This document shows, in pieces, positions 38,120 through 47,459 of a DNA stretch of 64,000 bases (its first letter is position 1; each line of letters opens with the position of its first letter). The stretch covers positions 2,503,350-2,567,349 of the forward strand of contig FO203512.1 in the NCBI GenBank assembly GCA_000967895.1. The letters run 5' to 3'. Position numbers and translations under genes: made by a program. The DNA comes from Oleispira antarctica RB-8. GTDB lineage: Bacteria; Pseudomonadota; Gammaproteobacteria; Pseudomonadales; Oceanobacteraceae. The notes below the pieces were generated by a model. That model was given only the letters and a program-made list of their open reading frames with translations. It was not told where the DNA came from and made no database searches.

Positions 38120-41100
38120 ATGTTTAATGCTTTCGCAATAAAACAACTTATGAATGTGTTTGTTCTGTTTTGTTTATTTTTTGCTTTACCAGCCTACTCT
38201 TTAGAAGCTGGCGATATTATCGACAGCAATGCTTCCGTTAATTATCGTTATAATGGCTTATTATTTTCTAAATCTGATAATTCACCTTTTACAGTTGAGT
38301 TCTCAAACGATCAAGGTCCAACAGCGCCGGGGACGCCATCAACGATTGATGTTTTTGGACCGGTATCAAATCCTAGCGCACCACAAGATCCTTACGTAAG
38401 CCAATCAGAGTGCAGCAATGGCAACTCAAGCATTATTAATGCGCAGCTTTCGTATGCGAACGGTACAGCACTCAATTTACCCGCGGCGATTCCTGCTCAG
38501 CAAGGTGACGTATTCAAAGCGGGAAATCCTTTAATCATCCGCATCACTGATTTAGATGAAAATATTGATAATAAGCAGATTGATACCGTTACCGTCATTA
38601 TCAATTCGACCAACCCCGCTGACAGTAAAGAATTAATCCTGCATGAGACCATGATTAATAGTGGCGAGTTCATTGGCATCATTCAAACAACAGCAAATGA
38701 TACCGCTTCCATTAATGATTGTGCCCTATCGTTAACATCTGAAAGTATCGTATCTGTTACCTACCAAGACGAACAAGATACTGAAGATTCAGCAAGTCAA
38801 TCTTTACGCTTTGATCCTTATAGCAAAGTATTTAACGCTTATACTGGTGAATTAATTGATGGTGTAACAATTCGTTTAATCGACAATAATACCGGCCTTC
38901 TAGCACGGGTTTTTGGTGACGATGGTATTAGTGATTTTCCAGCCGAAATTTTCTCAGGAGGAAGTGTTCAAGATGGCAGTGGTAAAACTTATAATTTCCC
39001 GACAGGTGGCTATCGTTTTCCTTATGTTAATAATGGCAACTACCGTGTTGAAATAAATAATGCCTTTGCATTTCGCTTTCCTTCTGAGACCAGTGATCAA
39101 GTAATACAATCATTGCCAACAGCACCCTATCGCTTAAATGACGTTTCAAGAGGATTAATCGGGTCAAGCCAAAACTTATTATTGAGTGCCGACATTCCTT
39201 TAGACCCTCTATCCGATCGAATTTTATTGGATAAAAGCAGTATAAAAACGTCTGCCAGCACGGGGGACTTTGTTCCTTTCGACATAAAAATGACTAATAT
39301 TGAATCGGATATCACTAATCTACAATTAGTCGATACATTACCGACGGGTCTTCGCTATGTTGAAGGCTCTCTTAAGGTAAACAATGAAACTTACAACGAT
39401 GTTTCTATCAGCGATAATGGTCAAAATATTACCATTAACTTCCCGACAGTAACGTCTTTAGAAGTGATCAATATTTCTTATGTTAGCCAGGTTTCAGCCA
39501 ATGCGAATGGAAGGCTAACCAACATTGCTGAAATTGTTCATCCTATTCTAAAGTCAAACATTGCGACCGCAAGTATTGATATTATCGATGACCTCATGCG
39601 TGACAAAGCACATGTTTTTGGTCGCGTGATTCTTGACGATTGTGAAGGTAACCTTGAGGCAGAAGGTTTAGCAGGTATTCGCGTAATAATGGAAGATGGC
39701 CGTTATGTAGTATCTGACAAAGAAGGCCAGTGGCACTTTGAAGGTATTAACGCAGGCACCCACGTTATTCAATTAGACGTGGCAACATTACCTCCTTATT
39801 TAGAGTTAATAACGTGTGATGATGAGTTTTTTCATGCCGGCCAAAGCTACTCTCAGTTCATCGATGTACAGCCTGGCACACTCTGGCGTGCTGACTTTCA
39901 TGTACAGCCAAAAAAACCTGAGAACGGTGATGTACTTCAAACACTATTAAATGAACTCATGCCTCTTACCGAGGAAGAACGTTCTGATAAGCATGCTTCT
40001 CCAGTAAACAAAAAAATAATTTACACCGCCAACATTGGAGGCTATGGCGTAGCCTTAAATAATGTTATCGAAGAAATACGTCTACCTGACGGTACAGTGA
40101 TGAAAGCGGGCAGCCTAACATTAGATGGTGCTCCCTACCCTTATGATTATCGCGATAATAATATTTTTGTGCACATTGGCGATAAACCGAAAGAATGGTC
40201 ACATGAAATAAAATTCAGTGCATTCGTAAGTTCCACGGCTAAAAAAGGCACACTATCAGCCCGTGCTATTTTACATTACGAAATTGGCCCGCTATTAAAA
40301 GACAGCACACCAATAGCTGAAACTCGAGTTAACTTATTCATTCCTCCAGCCAATGGAAACGCTGACCCATTAAAAAACCCTAAATTTGAATCTCTATCAA
40401 ACATATTAACCGTACAAGATAAAAACAATCTTTCTGATGTCATTTTTGCCTTAGAAGGTTTAAAAAATCTAGAAATTTCTGTCACAGGTCATACCGATAA
40501 TATTCGAATTGCAAAGCGTAACCATCACATTTATGCCAATAACCAAGCATTGTCTGAAGCGCGTGCAACGGCAGTGGCAGAATATATATCTCAACAAATT
40601 GATTTACCCGCTGAAAAAATAAGAATTACAGGGCTAGGCCAAACGACGCCATTGATGTCGAACAGAACGAAAGATGGACGAGCTAAAAATCGCCGTGTTG
40701 AAGTGAGAGTATTAAATGCAACACCCGACATTGCTCTTATTAGTTTGGATGCTGATGTACAACTAGCTAAAACGCAGACTCTGATTCCTGGGTTGGATTT
40801 ATACCAAGCAACAGCATCAGGTAATCCTGAAGATAAAATTATTATTAAGCAGCAGCCCGTGATAGATAATGCTTGGTTTGCCAATAAACGTATTGAAAAA
40901 AACTGGGTATGGCCACCAAAAGGTTATAGCCCAGATATTTCCGCAACCAACATTCTAGTTCAGCACCCTAAAAATAATCGTATTCGTTTAACGCTGAACG
41001 GTGTACCTGTTCATAGCATTTATTTTGAAGGCATTAAGCGGGCAAAGAATAAAGCGGTATCAGTGAGTGAATGGCGCGGTATTAATATTGAAGAAGGTGA

Positions 41101-43927
41101 AAATCAATTTGTAGCTGAGATTTTAGACCGTGACGAAAACGTAATCGATTATTTGGCGCACAGTGTATATTTCTCAGGCGCACCAGCAAAAGTAGAAATC
41201 GTACCTGAAATGACGACCTTGGTTGCAGATGGTATCCAGGTTCCTATTATTGCCGTACGTTTTAAAGATAAAAATGGCTACCCTGTACGTAAAAATACTC
41301 AAGGTGAAATACAAATCTCAGAACCGTTTCAGCTTTTTCAGCGTAACGAATATGATATCGATCCACTGAACGACACCAATAAATTGAACTATCACGTCGA
41401 AGGTGATGGCATTGCATTTATTAGACTACAGCCAACGACTCAAACCGGTGAGTTAACACTCTCGTTTAACCATGGCAATGGAGTTACTGATGAAATACGT
41501 TCATGGTTGAAACCAGCCCCACGAGATTGGATTTTAGTAGGCCTGGGTGATTTATCCATTGGGGCGAATAACGCAAGTAAAGATGCCAGCCATAATTCAA
41601 ACGGCGTGATAGACGAAAACATATTCCATCAAGGACGTTTAGCTTTTTATACAAAAGGTCAGATTCCTGGTGACTACTTAGTGACCGCGGCTTACGACTC
41701 GACTAAAGAAGAAACAACGCCCTTCGCGACGCTTGTACAGCCTGGGGAATACTACACGCTATACGCTGATGCTAGCCAACAAGGTCAAGACGCAAGTAGT
41801 GGTGACAAGTTGTATGTGAAAATAGAGAAAGAACGTTTTTACGCACTTTATGGTGATATCAATACTGGTTTAGATAAAACCGAGCTTTCGCGCTATGTAC
41901 GCAACCTAACCGGTGCTCAAGTTGTTTATCAAAACGATTTATTGGAATTATCAGGTTTTGCTAGCGAAACTGATTCAAGTTTTGTGCGTGATGAGATTCA
42001 AGCCAATGGTACTTCAGGTTTATATAAGTTAAACAATAAATCCATTGTTCTAAATTCTGAAAGCATTCGTATCGAAACCCGTGATCGTTTGAACAATCAA
42101 ACAATTTTGGAAACAAAAACGCTAACACGCAATCTAGATTACAGCCTCAATTATAGCGATGGCAGCTTATATTTTAAGTCGCCTATCGCCTCTACGGATA
42201 GTGCATTTAATCCAATCTACATTGTTGCAGATTATGAAACTGAAAATGTTAACGGCGGGCACTTAATCGGAGGCCGAGCTGGAATAAAATTATTAGACGA
42301 TACGTTAAAAGCAGGCATTACCGTTATTGATGAAAATAAAGATCGTCAAAGTAATCAACTCAACGCTTTGGATGCAACATTAAAACTGGGCAACCTCACG
42401 CTTTCTGCGGAAGTTGCGCAAACTCGCCCAACAAGTCAAACCGGTATTGATACAGAAAAGAAAAATGCCAGCGCTAAAAAAGTGGAAGCAACACTTCGAA
42501 CCTCTGTTGCTGAAATTACAGCTTATACCCAACGTATTGATGAGGATTTTGGACTAAATCAACAAAACCAAGCAGATCTTGATCAGCAAAGCACAGGGAT
42601 TGATGCCACTCTTTATATTAGTGATCAAAACCAGCTTGAACTAGAAGGCTTATATCAAACACAGATTTCTACTGGATTCGATAAGCAATTAGCGTCTGCT
42701 AAGTTGACTCATAACGTGACTGATAGCAGCTCGATCAATGCTGGCTTGTACACAAACATGCAAGAATCTGCAGACGGTATTAACTTTGTTGATGAATTAA
42801 GCATCGGTGCTAGCGCACCGGTATTCAATCAAGATTTTCGTTTAAACGTGACGGCAACGACCGACATAAGCAAACGGAGCGAAGAAAATGATCGCATTAA
42901 ATTGGGCGCTGAGTATCGCTGGACAGATTCACTGACTACCTTCGCTGATTATGAGCGCTCATTTAATGCGAATAACCTTGAAAGAACGGCGATGGGCTTT
43001 AGAACTCAACCTTGGCAAGGCGGTCAAGCTGAGCAGTCTCTCGTGCAAGAAAGACAGAATGATGGCTATCGTTTATATTCAGAATCGGGTTTAAGTCATG
43101 ACTGGAAAGTTGATGAGCATTGGTTAGTGAGCTTTGGCTTCAATCAAAGTAAAAACCTTGAGCAAGCACAGCCTGCCGAACAAAGTGCAAGCGAAGATTT
43201 TCACGCAATTAGCACAGGCTGGGGCTATCGTTCTGAGCAATGGCAATGGACTAATCGCTTGGAACGACGCATTGCCATTAGCAGTAATGTTCACAGTGCC
43301 CATACCAGCTTGTATCATCCGTTAAATAGCTACATGGCGATTGGTGGCAGTATGGATTTTTATAAGCAAGCGACGCATCCTGGCTTTGAACAGAACATGA
43401 ATGCGATACTTGATTTTGCTATTCGCCCCTACAAGCAGCCTTTTGCTATATTGTTGCAAACACGTTTATTGCAAGACTCTATTTCAACATCTAACGCAAG
43501 CCCGACAGATAGAAGTCGTCGTCTTATTAACAACGCTCATTTGAACTGGAAATTTAACCGCAGCAACCAACTGGCGACTCAGTACGGTTACAAACGTATT
43601 TTAGATCAATACAGTAACGAAGATTATGCATCTTCCGTGCACTACATTGCGGGCGAGTGGCGCCATCAATTAAGCGAAACATGGGACGTGGGCGTTCATG
43701 GCCGCGAATTAATCAATGTGGGCGAGCAGCAACAAAACAGTTATGGCTTTTCGGTCGGTGTACGCCCTGTGAAAAACTTATGGACCAGCATTGGTTTTAA
43801 CTTTGAAGGTTTTGTTGATAATGACTTCTCCGCCGCTAACTATACCGCTCAAGGTATTTACCTGAAATTACGCTTTAAAGCCGATCAAGATACCCTAGCC
43901 TCTTTACGCCAAGCATTCGACTGGTAA
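38120..43927 (+). CDS. Giant envelope protein: DUF11, SdrD-like, OmpA and outer-membrane barrel domains
   Basis: The frame opens at ATG 38003, but the signal peptide (FNAFAIKQLMNVFVLFCLFFALPAYS) begins at ATG 38120, which was chosen because hairpins occupy the interval. Numbering from 38003: N-terminal beta domains, DUF11 (about 410-530), an SdrD-B/CnaB-like unit (536-600; VFGRVILDDCEGN), an OmpA peptidoglycan-binding domain (794-902; SVTGHTDN, ALSEARATAVAEYI, KNRRVEVRV), beta domains, then from about 1170 a C-terminal beta barrel (GDINTGLDKTELSRYVR) ending LRQAFDW with a terminal aromatic. It should sit in the outer membrane and hold peptidoglycan. Very similar architecture exists in large OmpA-family proteins elsewhere. 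It is the last gene of the operon and the probable anchor for the other four. Confidence 0.78.
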   Translation: MFNAFAIKQLMNVFVLFCLFFALPAYSLEAGDIIDSNASVNYRYNGLLFSKSDNSPFTVEFSNDQGPTAPGTPSTIDVFGPVSNPSAPQDPYVSQSECSNGNSSIINAQLSYANGTALNLPAAIPAQQGDVFKAGNPLIIRITDLDENIDNKQIDTVTVIINSTNPADSKELILHETMINSGEFIGIIQTTANDTASINDCALSLTSESIVSVTYQDEQDTEDSASQSLRFDPYSKVFNAYTGELIDGVTIRLIDNNTGLLARVFGDDGISDFPAEIFSGGSVQDGSGKTYNFPTGGYRFPYVNNGNYRVEINNAFAFRFPSETSDQVIQSLPTAPYRLNDVSRGLIGSSQNLLLSADIPLDPLSDRILLDKSSIKTSASTGDFVPFDIKMTNIESDITNLQLVDTLPTGLRYVEGSLKVNNETYNDVSISDNGQNITINFPTVTSLEVINISYVSQVSANANGRLTNIAEIVHPILKSNIATASIDIIDDLMRDKAHVFGRVILDDCEGNLEAEGLAGIRVIMEDGRYVVSDKEGQWHFEGINAGTHVIQLDVATLPPYLELITCDDEFFHAGQSYSQFIDVQPGTLWRADFHVQPKKPENGDVLQTLLNELMPLTEEERSDKHASPVNKKIIYTANIGGYGVALNNVIEEIRLPDGTVMKAGSLTLDGAPYPYDYRDNNIFVHIGDKPKEWSHEIKFSAFVSSTAKKGTLSARAILHYEIGPLLKDSTPIAETRVNLFIPPANGNADPLKNPKFESLSNILTVQDKNNLSDVIFALEGLKNLEISVTGHTDNIRIAKRNHHIYANNQALSEARATAVAEYISQQIDLPAEKIRITGLGQTTPLMSNRTKDGRAKNRRVEVRVLNATPDIALISLDADVQLAKTQTLIPGLDLYQATASGNPEDKIIIKQQPVIDNAWFANKRIEKNWVWPPKGYSPDISATNILVQHPKNNRIRLTLNGVPVHSIYFEGIKRAKNKAVSVSEWRGINIEEGENQFVAEILDRDENVIDYLAHSVYFSGAPAKVEIVPEMTTLVADGIQVPIIAVRFKDKNGYPVRKNTQGEIQISEPFQLFQRNEYDIDPLNDTNKLNYHVEGDGIAFIRLQPTTQTGELTLSFNHGNGVTDEIRSWLKPAPRDWILVGLGDLSIGANNASKDASHNSNGVIDENIFHQGRLAFYTKGQIPGDYLVTAAYDSTKEETTPFATLVQPGEYYTLYADASQQGQDASSGDKLYVKIEKERFYALYGDINTGLDKTELSRYVRNLTGAQVVYQNDLLELSGFASETDSSFVRDEIQANGTSGLYKLNNKSIVLNSESIRIETRDRLNNQTILETKTLTRNLDYSLNYSDGSLYFKSPIASTDSAFNPIYIVADYETENVNGGHLIGGRAGIKLLDDTLKAGITVIDENKDRQSNQLNALDATLKLGNLTLSAEVAQTRPTSQTGIDTEKKNASAKKVEATLRTSVAEITAYTQRIDEDFGLNQQNQADLDQQSTGIDATLYISDQNQLELEGLYQTQISTGFDKQLASAKLTHNVTDSSSINAGLYTNMQESADGINFVDELSIGASAPVFNQDFRLNVTATTDISKRSEENDRIKLGAEYRWTDSLTTFADYERSFNANNLERTAMGFRTQPWQGGQAEQSLVQERQNDGYRLYSESGLSHDWKVDEHWLVSFGFNQSKNLEQAQPAEQSASEDFHAISTGWGYRSEQWQWTNRLERRIAISSNVHSAHTSLYHPLNSYMAIGGSMDFYKQATHPGFEQNMNAILDFAIRPYKQPFAILLQTRLLQDSISTSNASPTDRSRRLINNAHLNWKFNRSNQLATQYGYKRILDQYSNEDYASSVHYIAGEWRHQLSETWDVGVHGRELINVGEQQQNSYGFSVGVRPVKNLWTSIGFNFEGFVDNDFSAANYTAQGIYLKLRFKADQDTLASLRQAFDW

Positions 43928-44053
43928 TGCGCTTCTTTTAAGCATTAGCTTATTACGCCATTACTTATGGTAAATAGGGCCATAGTCAATCCCATTCTTA
44001 TCTGCCAAGATAGACAGTAATTATAAAAATTTTACTGCGAGCAGGAGCCTTTT

Positions 44054-45073
44054 ATGGCTAAAGAAGTACTGATTAATAAAGACGGCCAGGCAAGCTTTGG
44101 TATATTCCCCGGTGGCGTTCATGATATTAACTACATGGACTTCGACCTACGAAATGCCATGGATAAACGCAAAGGCACTCTAGCGAAACGCCTGAAATTT
44201 AACCAATTTCAATTCATCGGTTTCACCTGTAAGCAGTTAATTGTTGGCATCGCTATTGTTGATTTAAAAATTGCCAGCAACTGCTTTGTTTATATTTACG
44301 ATCCTGAAACTAACGACTATGAAGAGCATAACTTTATAAACCCGTTTGCTTTCAATACTCACATTGATACTCAGCCCAATTCAGGCAAAGCCTTTTTTCA
44401 AAAAGGAAAAAATAAAGTCAGCATTAAAGCTACAGCCACCCCTCGCTTACGCTCTGTGAGCGTAGAGTTAGCATCAGGGCTTAAAATTAATGCAGTGCTG
44501 GATGAGTCCGGTGATTTTGAACCCTTAGCATTATGCGTTCGCGCCGGTTATGAAGGTTTTCATTTCACCCAAAAATCAACCGCATTAATTTGCAATGGCA
44601 CCATTGAATGGGGTGATAAAAAACTGGTACTTGAAGAAATTGGTGCCCTCGCCTCTGTCGACTGGACTGCGGGCTACATGCGTCGCGAAACATTTTGGAA
44701 TTGGGGTAGCCTTTCTTGCAAACTACCAGACGGTCGTCGCCTTGGCTTTAATTTAGCCGCAGGCGTTGTCGAAACAGGTTTCACCGAGAATGCGGTATGG
44801 ATAGACGATAAAATGCACAAAGTCGATATGGTCGATTTTAAGTTTGATCGCTACCATCACAATCATGCTTGGGCGCTACGTTCTAACGATGGCGCTATTA
44901 ATCTTTATTTTGAGCCAGCAGGCCAACGTAAGGACAAAACAAACGCCATGATTGTAGCAACAAACTTCACCCAACATTTTGGTCGTTATTACGGCGAGAT
45001 TTTTATTAAGGGAGAAAGGATTCATCTTGACGGTGAATGGGGGTTTACTGAAGATCATTACGCTAAGTGGTAA
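44054..45073 (+). CDS. DUF2804 domain protein
   Basis: 339 residues without signal peptide or membrane helices. It opens GIFPGGVHDINYMDFDLR and carries FWNWGSLSCKLPDGRRLGFNLAAGV and YGEIFIKGERIHLDGEWGFTEDHYAKW at the end, all typical of DUF2804, a beta-rich family related to AttH/carotenoid 1,2-hydratase-like lipocalins. Function is unknown; a lipid-related role is a guess from that fold. AGGAG lies before the ATG. It ends at a strong terminator. Confidence 0.85.
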   Translation: MAKEVLINKDGQASFGIFPGGVHDINYMDFDLRNAMDKRKGTLAKRLKFNQFQFIGFTCKQLIVGIAIVDLKIASNCFVYIYDPETNDYEEHNFINPFAFNTHIDTQPNSGKAFFQKGKNKVSIKATATPRLRSVSVELASGLKINAVLDESGDFEPLALCVRAGYEGFHFTQKSTALICNGTIEWGDKKLVLEEIGALASVDWTAGYMRRETFWNWGSLSCKLPDGRRLGFNLAAGVVETGFTENAVWIDDKMHKVDMVDFKFDRYHHNHAWALRSNDGAINLYFEPAGQRKDKTNAMIVATNFTQHFGRYYGEIFIKGERIHLDGEWGFTEDHYAKW

Positions 45074-45120
45074 TCGATTGATTGAATTAAGTTAAAAAAT
45101 AGCAACGAATTATCATTCAA

Positions 45121-45156
45121 AAAAAAGCCTTGAGAAAATATCCTCAAGGCTTTTTT
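45121..45156. terminator. Bidirectional rho-independent terminator
   Basis: AAAAAAGCCTTGAG and CTCAAGGCTTTTTT form a 14-bp perfect stem including A and T runs, with an 8-nt loop. It separates the DUF2804 gene from the convergent ccm operon and serves both. Confidence 0.9.
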
Positions 45157-45180
45157 ATGTTGCTGATGACAACCGTTTAT

Positions 45181-46389
45181 TTACGGCACAATCTGATCAA
45201 TCACCAACTCAACCGTATCATCCGACTTAACCATCACAGGCTTCACTATACCTTGAAAGTCGCCTGAATTGGCCATGGGCTGCCCACCTTTGGCAACTCG
45301 TGCAATCACCTGAACTTCTTCAAATTTGCTCAACGCCAATCCTGGCACCATACCTTGGCTATCATTTAAAACGACCTCCATTGGAAGATCTTTAGCCATA
45401 ACTCTCAGCGCAGCCAAAGGCATCACAGGACCAGTGACCGCTTTTGCCATAACAAAAACTGCATCATCGTCTTTCAGCTGAGATTTTAATTCCTCGCTAA
45501 TCGATACAAGAATTCTAACTTCCGCACGCTTCATCCAACTTAGGTCAACGGTTTGTCCTAACGCTTCTAAAGATTCTGCAATACGTTGAATACCTTGCTC
45601 CAGAGCACCCGCTTCTGGACTGCTAGACATGTTGAACCAGAGCGCTTTCCAGTGAACCAATGCTTCTTCAAGATGGCCTAGCTCAAACGCTAAGATCCCT
45701 GCCAAACCCAACGCCTGAGAGTTTTTGGGCTCAAGCACCAAGGCTTCTTGTACATAAGAATAAATAGACTCGCTAGCCTTTTGATCTGCAATGTAAAACT
45801 TGCCCTGAGCAATCTGCACTAATGTCGCCGCACGATCTGCTTTAGCGTCTTCTGGCAAGGTAGCAAGAATTTTTTCAAAGGTTGCTACCCCTTCCATATA
45901 TTGGCCATCGGCAAATAACATACGAGCGTAAAGATATAGCCACTCACCATTTTCTGGCTTACTGATAGACGCTTTACGCAAACTTTCTTTTAGCGTTTTC
46001 TGCTCTTCATCGCTTAATTTTGCGCTCGACATTTTATTCAATAGTTGGGTCGCAACGAGTTCATCTTGTGCGCCCATATCTTGATAAATAAATAAAACAC
46101 CCGAAACCATCAAGATGAATAATACAAAAGAGGTTAAGATTTTTTGCTTGGGCGTTGCATCGCTGCCATTGGCAATATCAGCATCAGAAGCAACGAGTTC
46201 GTGATCAAGCTCAAGCATCATCTGCTCCCGCTCTTCATCAGCATAGTCAGCCTCGTTAATCTCTTGCTTACGCTGTTCATATAAACGTAAATTTTCTGCT
46301 TCACGACTTGCGATGTGATTACGATTAGAAAAGGCAGGCCAAACCATGAACCCTAAAGTAACCAATAATAAACCTAGAATAATCATCAT
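45181..46389 (-). CDS. ccmI: Cytochrome c biogenesis protein CcmI
   Basis: 402 residues. An N-terminal membrane helix (MMIILGLLLVTLGFMVWPAF), a cytoplasmic Leu/Glu-rich loop and a second helix (ILTSFVLFILMVSGVLFIYQD) are followed by TPR repeats (about 130-290) and a C-terminal beta domain. This is the CcmI/CycH layout. It delivers apocytochrome to the CcmFH haem ligation complex. It overlaps ccmH by 4 nt and is the last gene of the ccm operon, ending toward the terminator at 45121. Confidence 0.9.
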   Translation of the reverse strand: MMIILGLLLVTLGFMVWPAFSNRNHIASREAENLRLYEQRKQEINEADYADEEREQMMLELDHELVASDADIANGSDATPKQKILTSFVLFILMVSGVLFIYQDMGAQDELVATQLLNKMSSAKLSDEEQKTLKESLRKASISKPENGEWLYLYARMLFADGQYMEGVATFEKILATLPEDAKADRAATLVQIAQGKFYIADQKASESIYSYVQEALVLEPKNSQALGLAGILAFELGHLEEALVHWKALWFNMSSSPEAGALEQGIQRIAESLEALGQTVDLSWMKRAEVRILVSISEELKSQLKDDDAVFVMAKAVTGPVMPLAALRVMAKDLPMEVVLNDSQGMVPGLALSKFEEVQVIARVAKGGQPMANSGDFQGIVKPVMVKSDDTVELVIDQIVP

Positions 46390-46853
46390 GACTCTTGCTT
46401 CTCACTTCTGGCTGCTTTTAATTCAGCTAATTTAACGTTTTCTTCTTCACTTAACGGTTGCGATTTTTTACCACCACGAGTCAGACTGATAATAATGATT
46501 AACGCAATCAGCACCATCACACCCGGACCAAACCATAAGAAAAACGTATTTTTTTGTACGGGCGGGTTATAGCGTACGAAATCACCGTAACGTGCCACTA
46601 AATAACCAACGATCTGGTCATCGGTCTGACCTTGAATCATTAACTCATACACTTTGTCGCGTAAATCAGAGGCAACAGGGGCATTCGAATCTGCTAGGTT
46701 TTGATTTTGACACTTAGGACAACGTAGTTCTTCGGCTAAAACCTCAAAACGTTCTTCATCAACGGCGTTATCAAAAGGATATTTATGTCCATCAATAACG
46801 GCTTGAGAGGTTAATGCAAATAAAGATAAGCACAGTGCTAAAATTAATTTCAC
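46386..46853 (-). CDS. ccmH: Cytochrome c biogenesis thiol reductase CcmH (CcmL/CycL)
   Basis: 155 residues: signal peptide LILALCLSLFALTSQA, then the redox motif LRCPKCQNQ, the DSNAPVASDLRDKVYELM helix and a C-terminal membrane anchor (LWFGPGVMVLIALIIIISL). It keeps the apocytochrome CXXCH cysteines reduced for haem attachment. It overlaps both ccmG and ccmI by 4 nt. Confidence 0.95.
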   Translation of the reverse strand: MKLILALCLSLFALTSQAVIDGHKYPFDNAVDEERFEVLAEELRCPKCQNQNLADSNAPVASDLRDKVYELMIQGQTDDQIVGYLVARYGDFVRYNPPVQKNTFFLWFGPGVMVLIALIIIISLTRGGKKSQPLSEEENVKLAELKAARSEKQES

Positions 46854-47434
46854 TTTTGACCCTCTCCTTTAGAAAAACTTACCGTCTCAGTGCTGCCGAC
46901 AGTCTCAGCATGCGTATTCATCTGTTCAAACGTGCCTTTGTATTTTTCCCAAATGCGCTGATTCAAATCACCCACATGTTTCGCACGAATAATGCCATCA
47001 CCGTCAACAAAGAAGGTTTCTGGTGCGCCATAAACACCCAACTCCAATCCCAGCTTTCCTTTAGGATCACTGATATTGAATTCGTAAGGGTTGCCATAAT
47101 CACGCAACCAAACCTTCGCCTCTTCATCGTCATCTTTATAATTAATGCCGATAATTCGAATACCTTGAGCCGCCAGTGTATTTAAAAATTCATGCTCAGC
47201 TTTACACGTAGGGCACCAAGTAGCCCATACATTCACTAGCATAGGCTTACCTTGCAAGTCAGACTGAGTCAGCTGCTTTTCTGCCTCAACCTGCTGCAAA
47301 ATAAATTGCGGGAAAGGTTTATCGATTAAAGGTGAAGGCAAAACGTCTTTATTTTCACGCCCAATACCCCCGCCTAAAAAAGCCGCCATGACCGCGAATA
47401 AAATAAGCGGGATAAACAACAACATGCGATTCAT
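46850..47434 (-). CDS. ccmG: Thiol:disulfide interchange protein DsbE/CcmG
   Basis: 194 residues: one N-terminal anchor (MLLFIPLILFAVMAAFLGGGIG) and a periplasmic thioredoxin fold with WATWCPTCKAEH and the GAPETFFVDGDG cis-Pro loop. It reduces apocytochrome or CcmH disulfides. It lies between ccmF (25-nt gap) and ccmH (4-nt overlap). Confidence 0.95.
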   Translation of the reverse strand: MNRMLLFIPLILFAVMAAFLGGGIGRENKDVLPSPLIDKPFPQFILQQVEAEKQLTQSDLQGKPMLVNVWATWCPTCKAEHEFLNTLAAQGIRIIGINYKDDDEEAKVWLRDYGNPYEFNISDPKGKLGLELGVYGAPETFFVDGDGIIRAKHVGDLNQRIWEKYKGTFEQMNTHAETVGSTETVSFSKGEGQK

Positions 47435-47459
47435 AGTTACAACCTATTCTTTATGAGTA

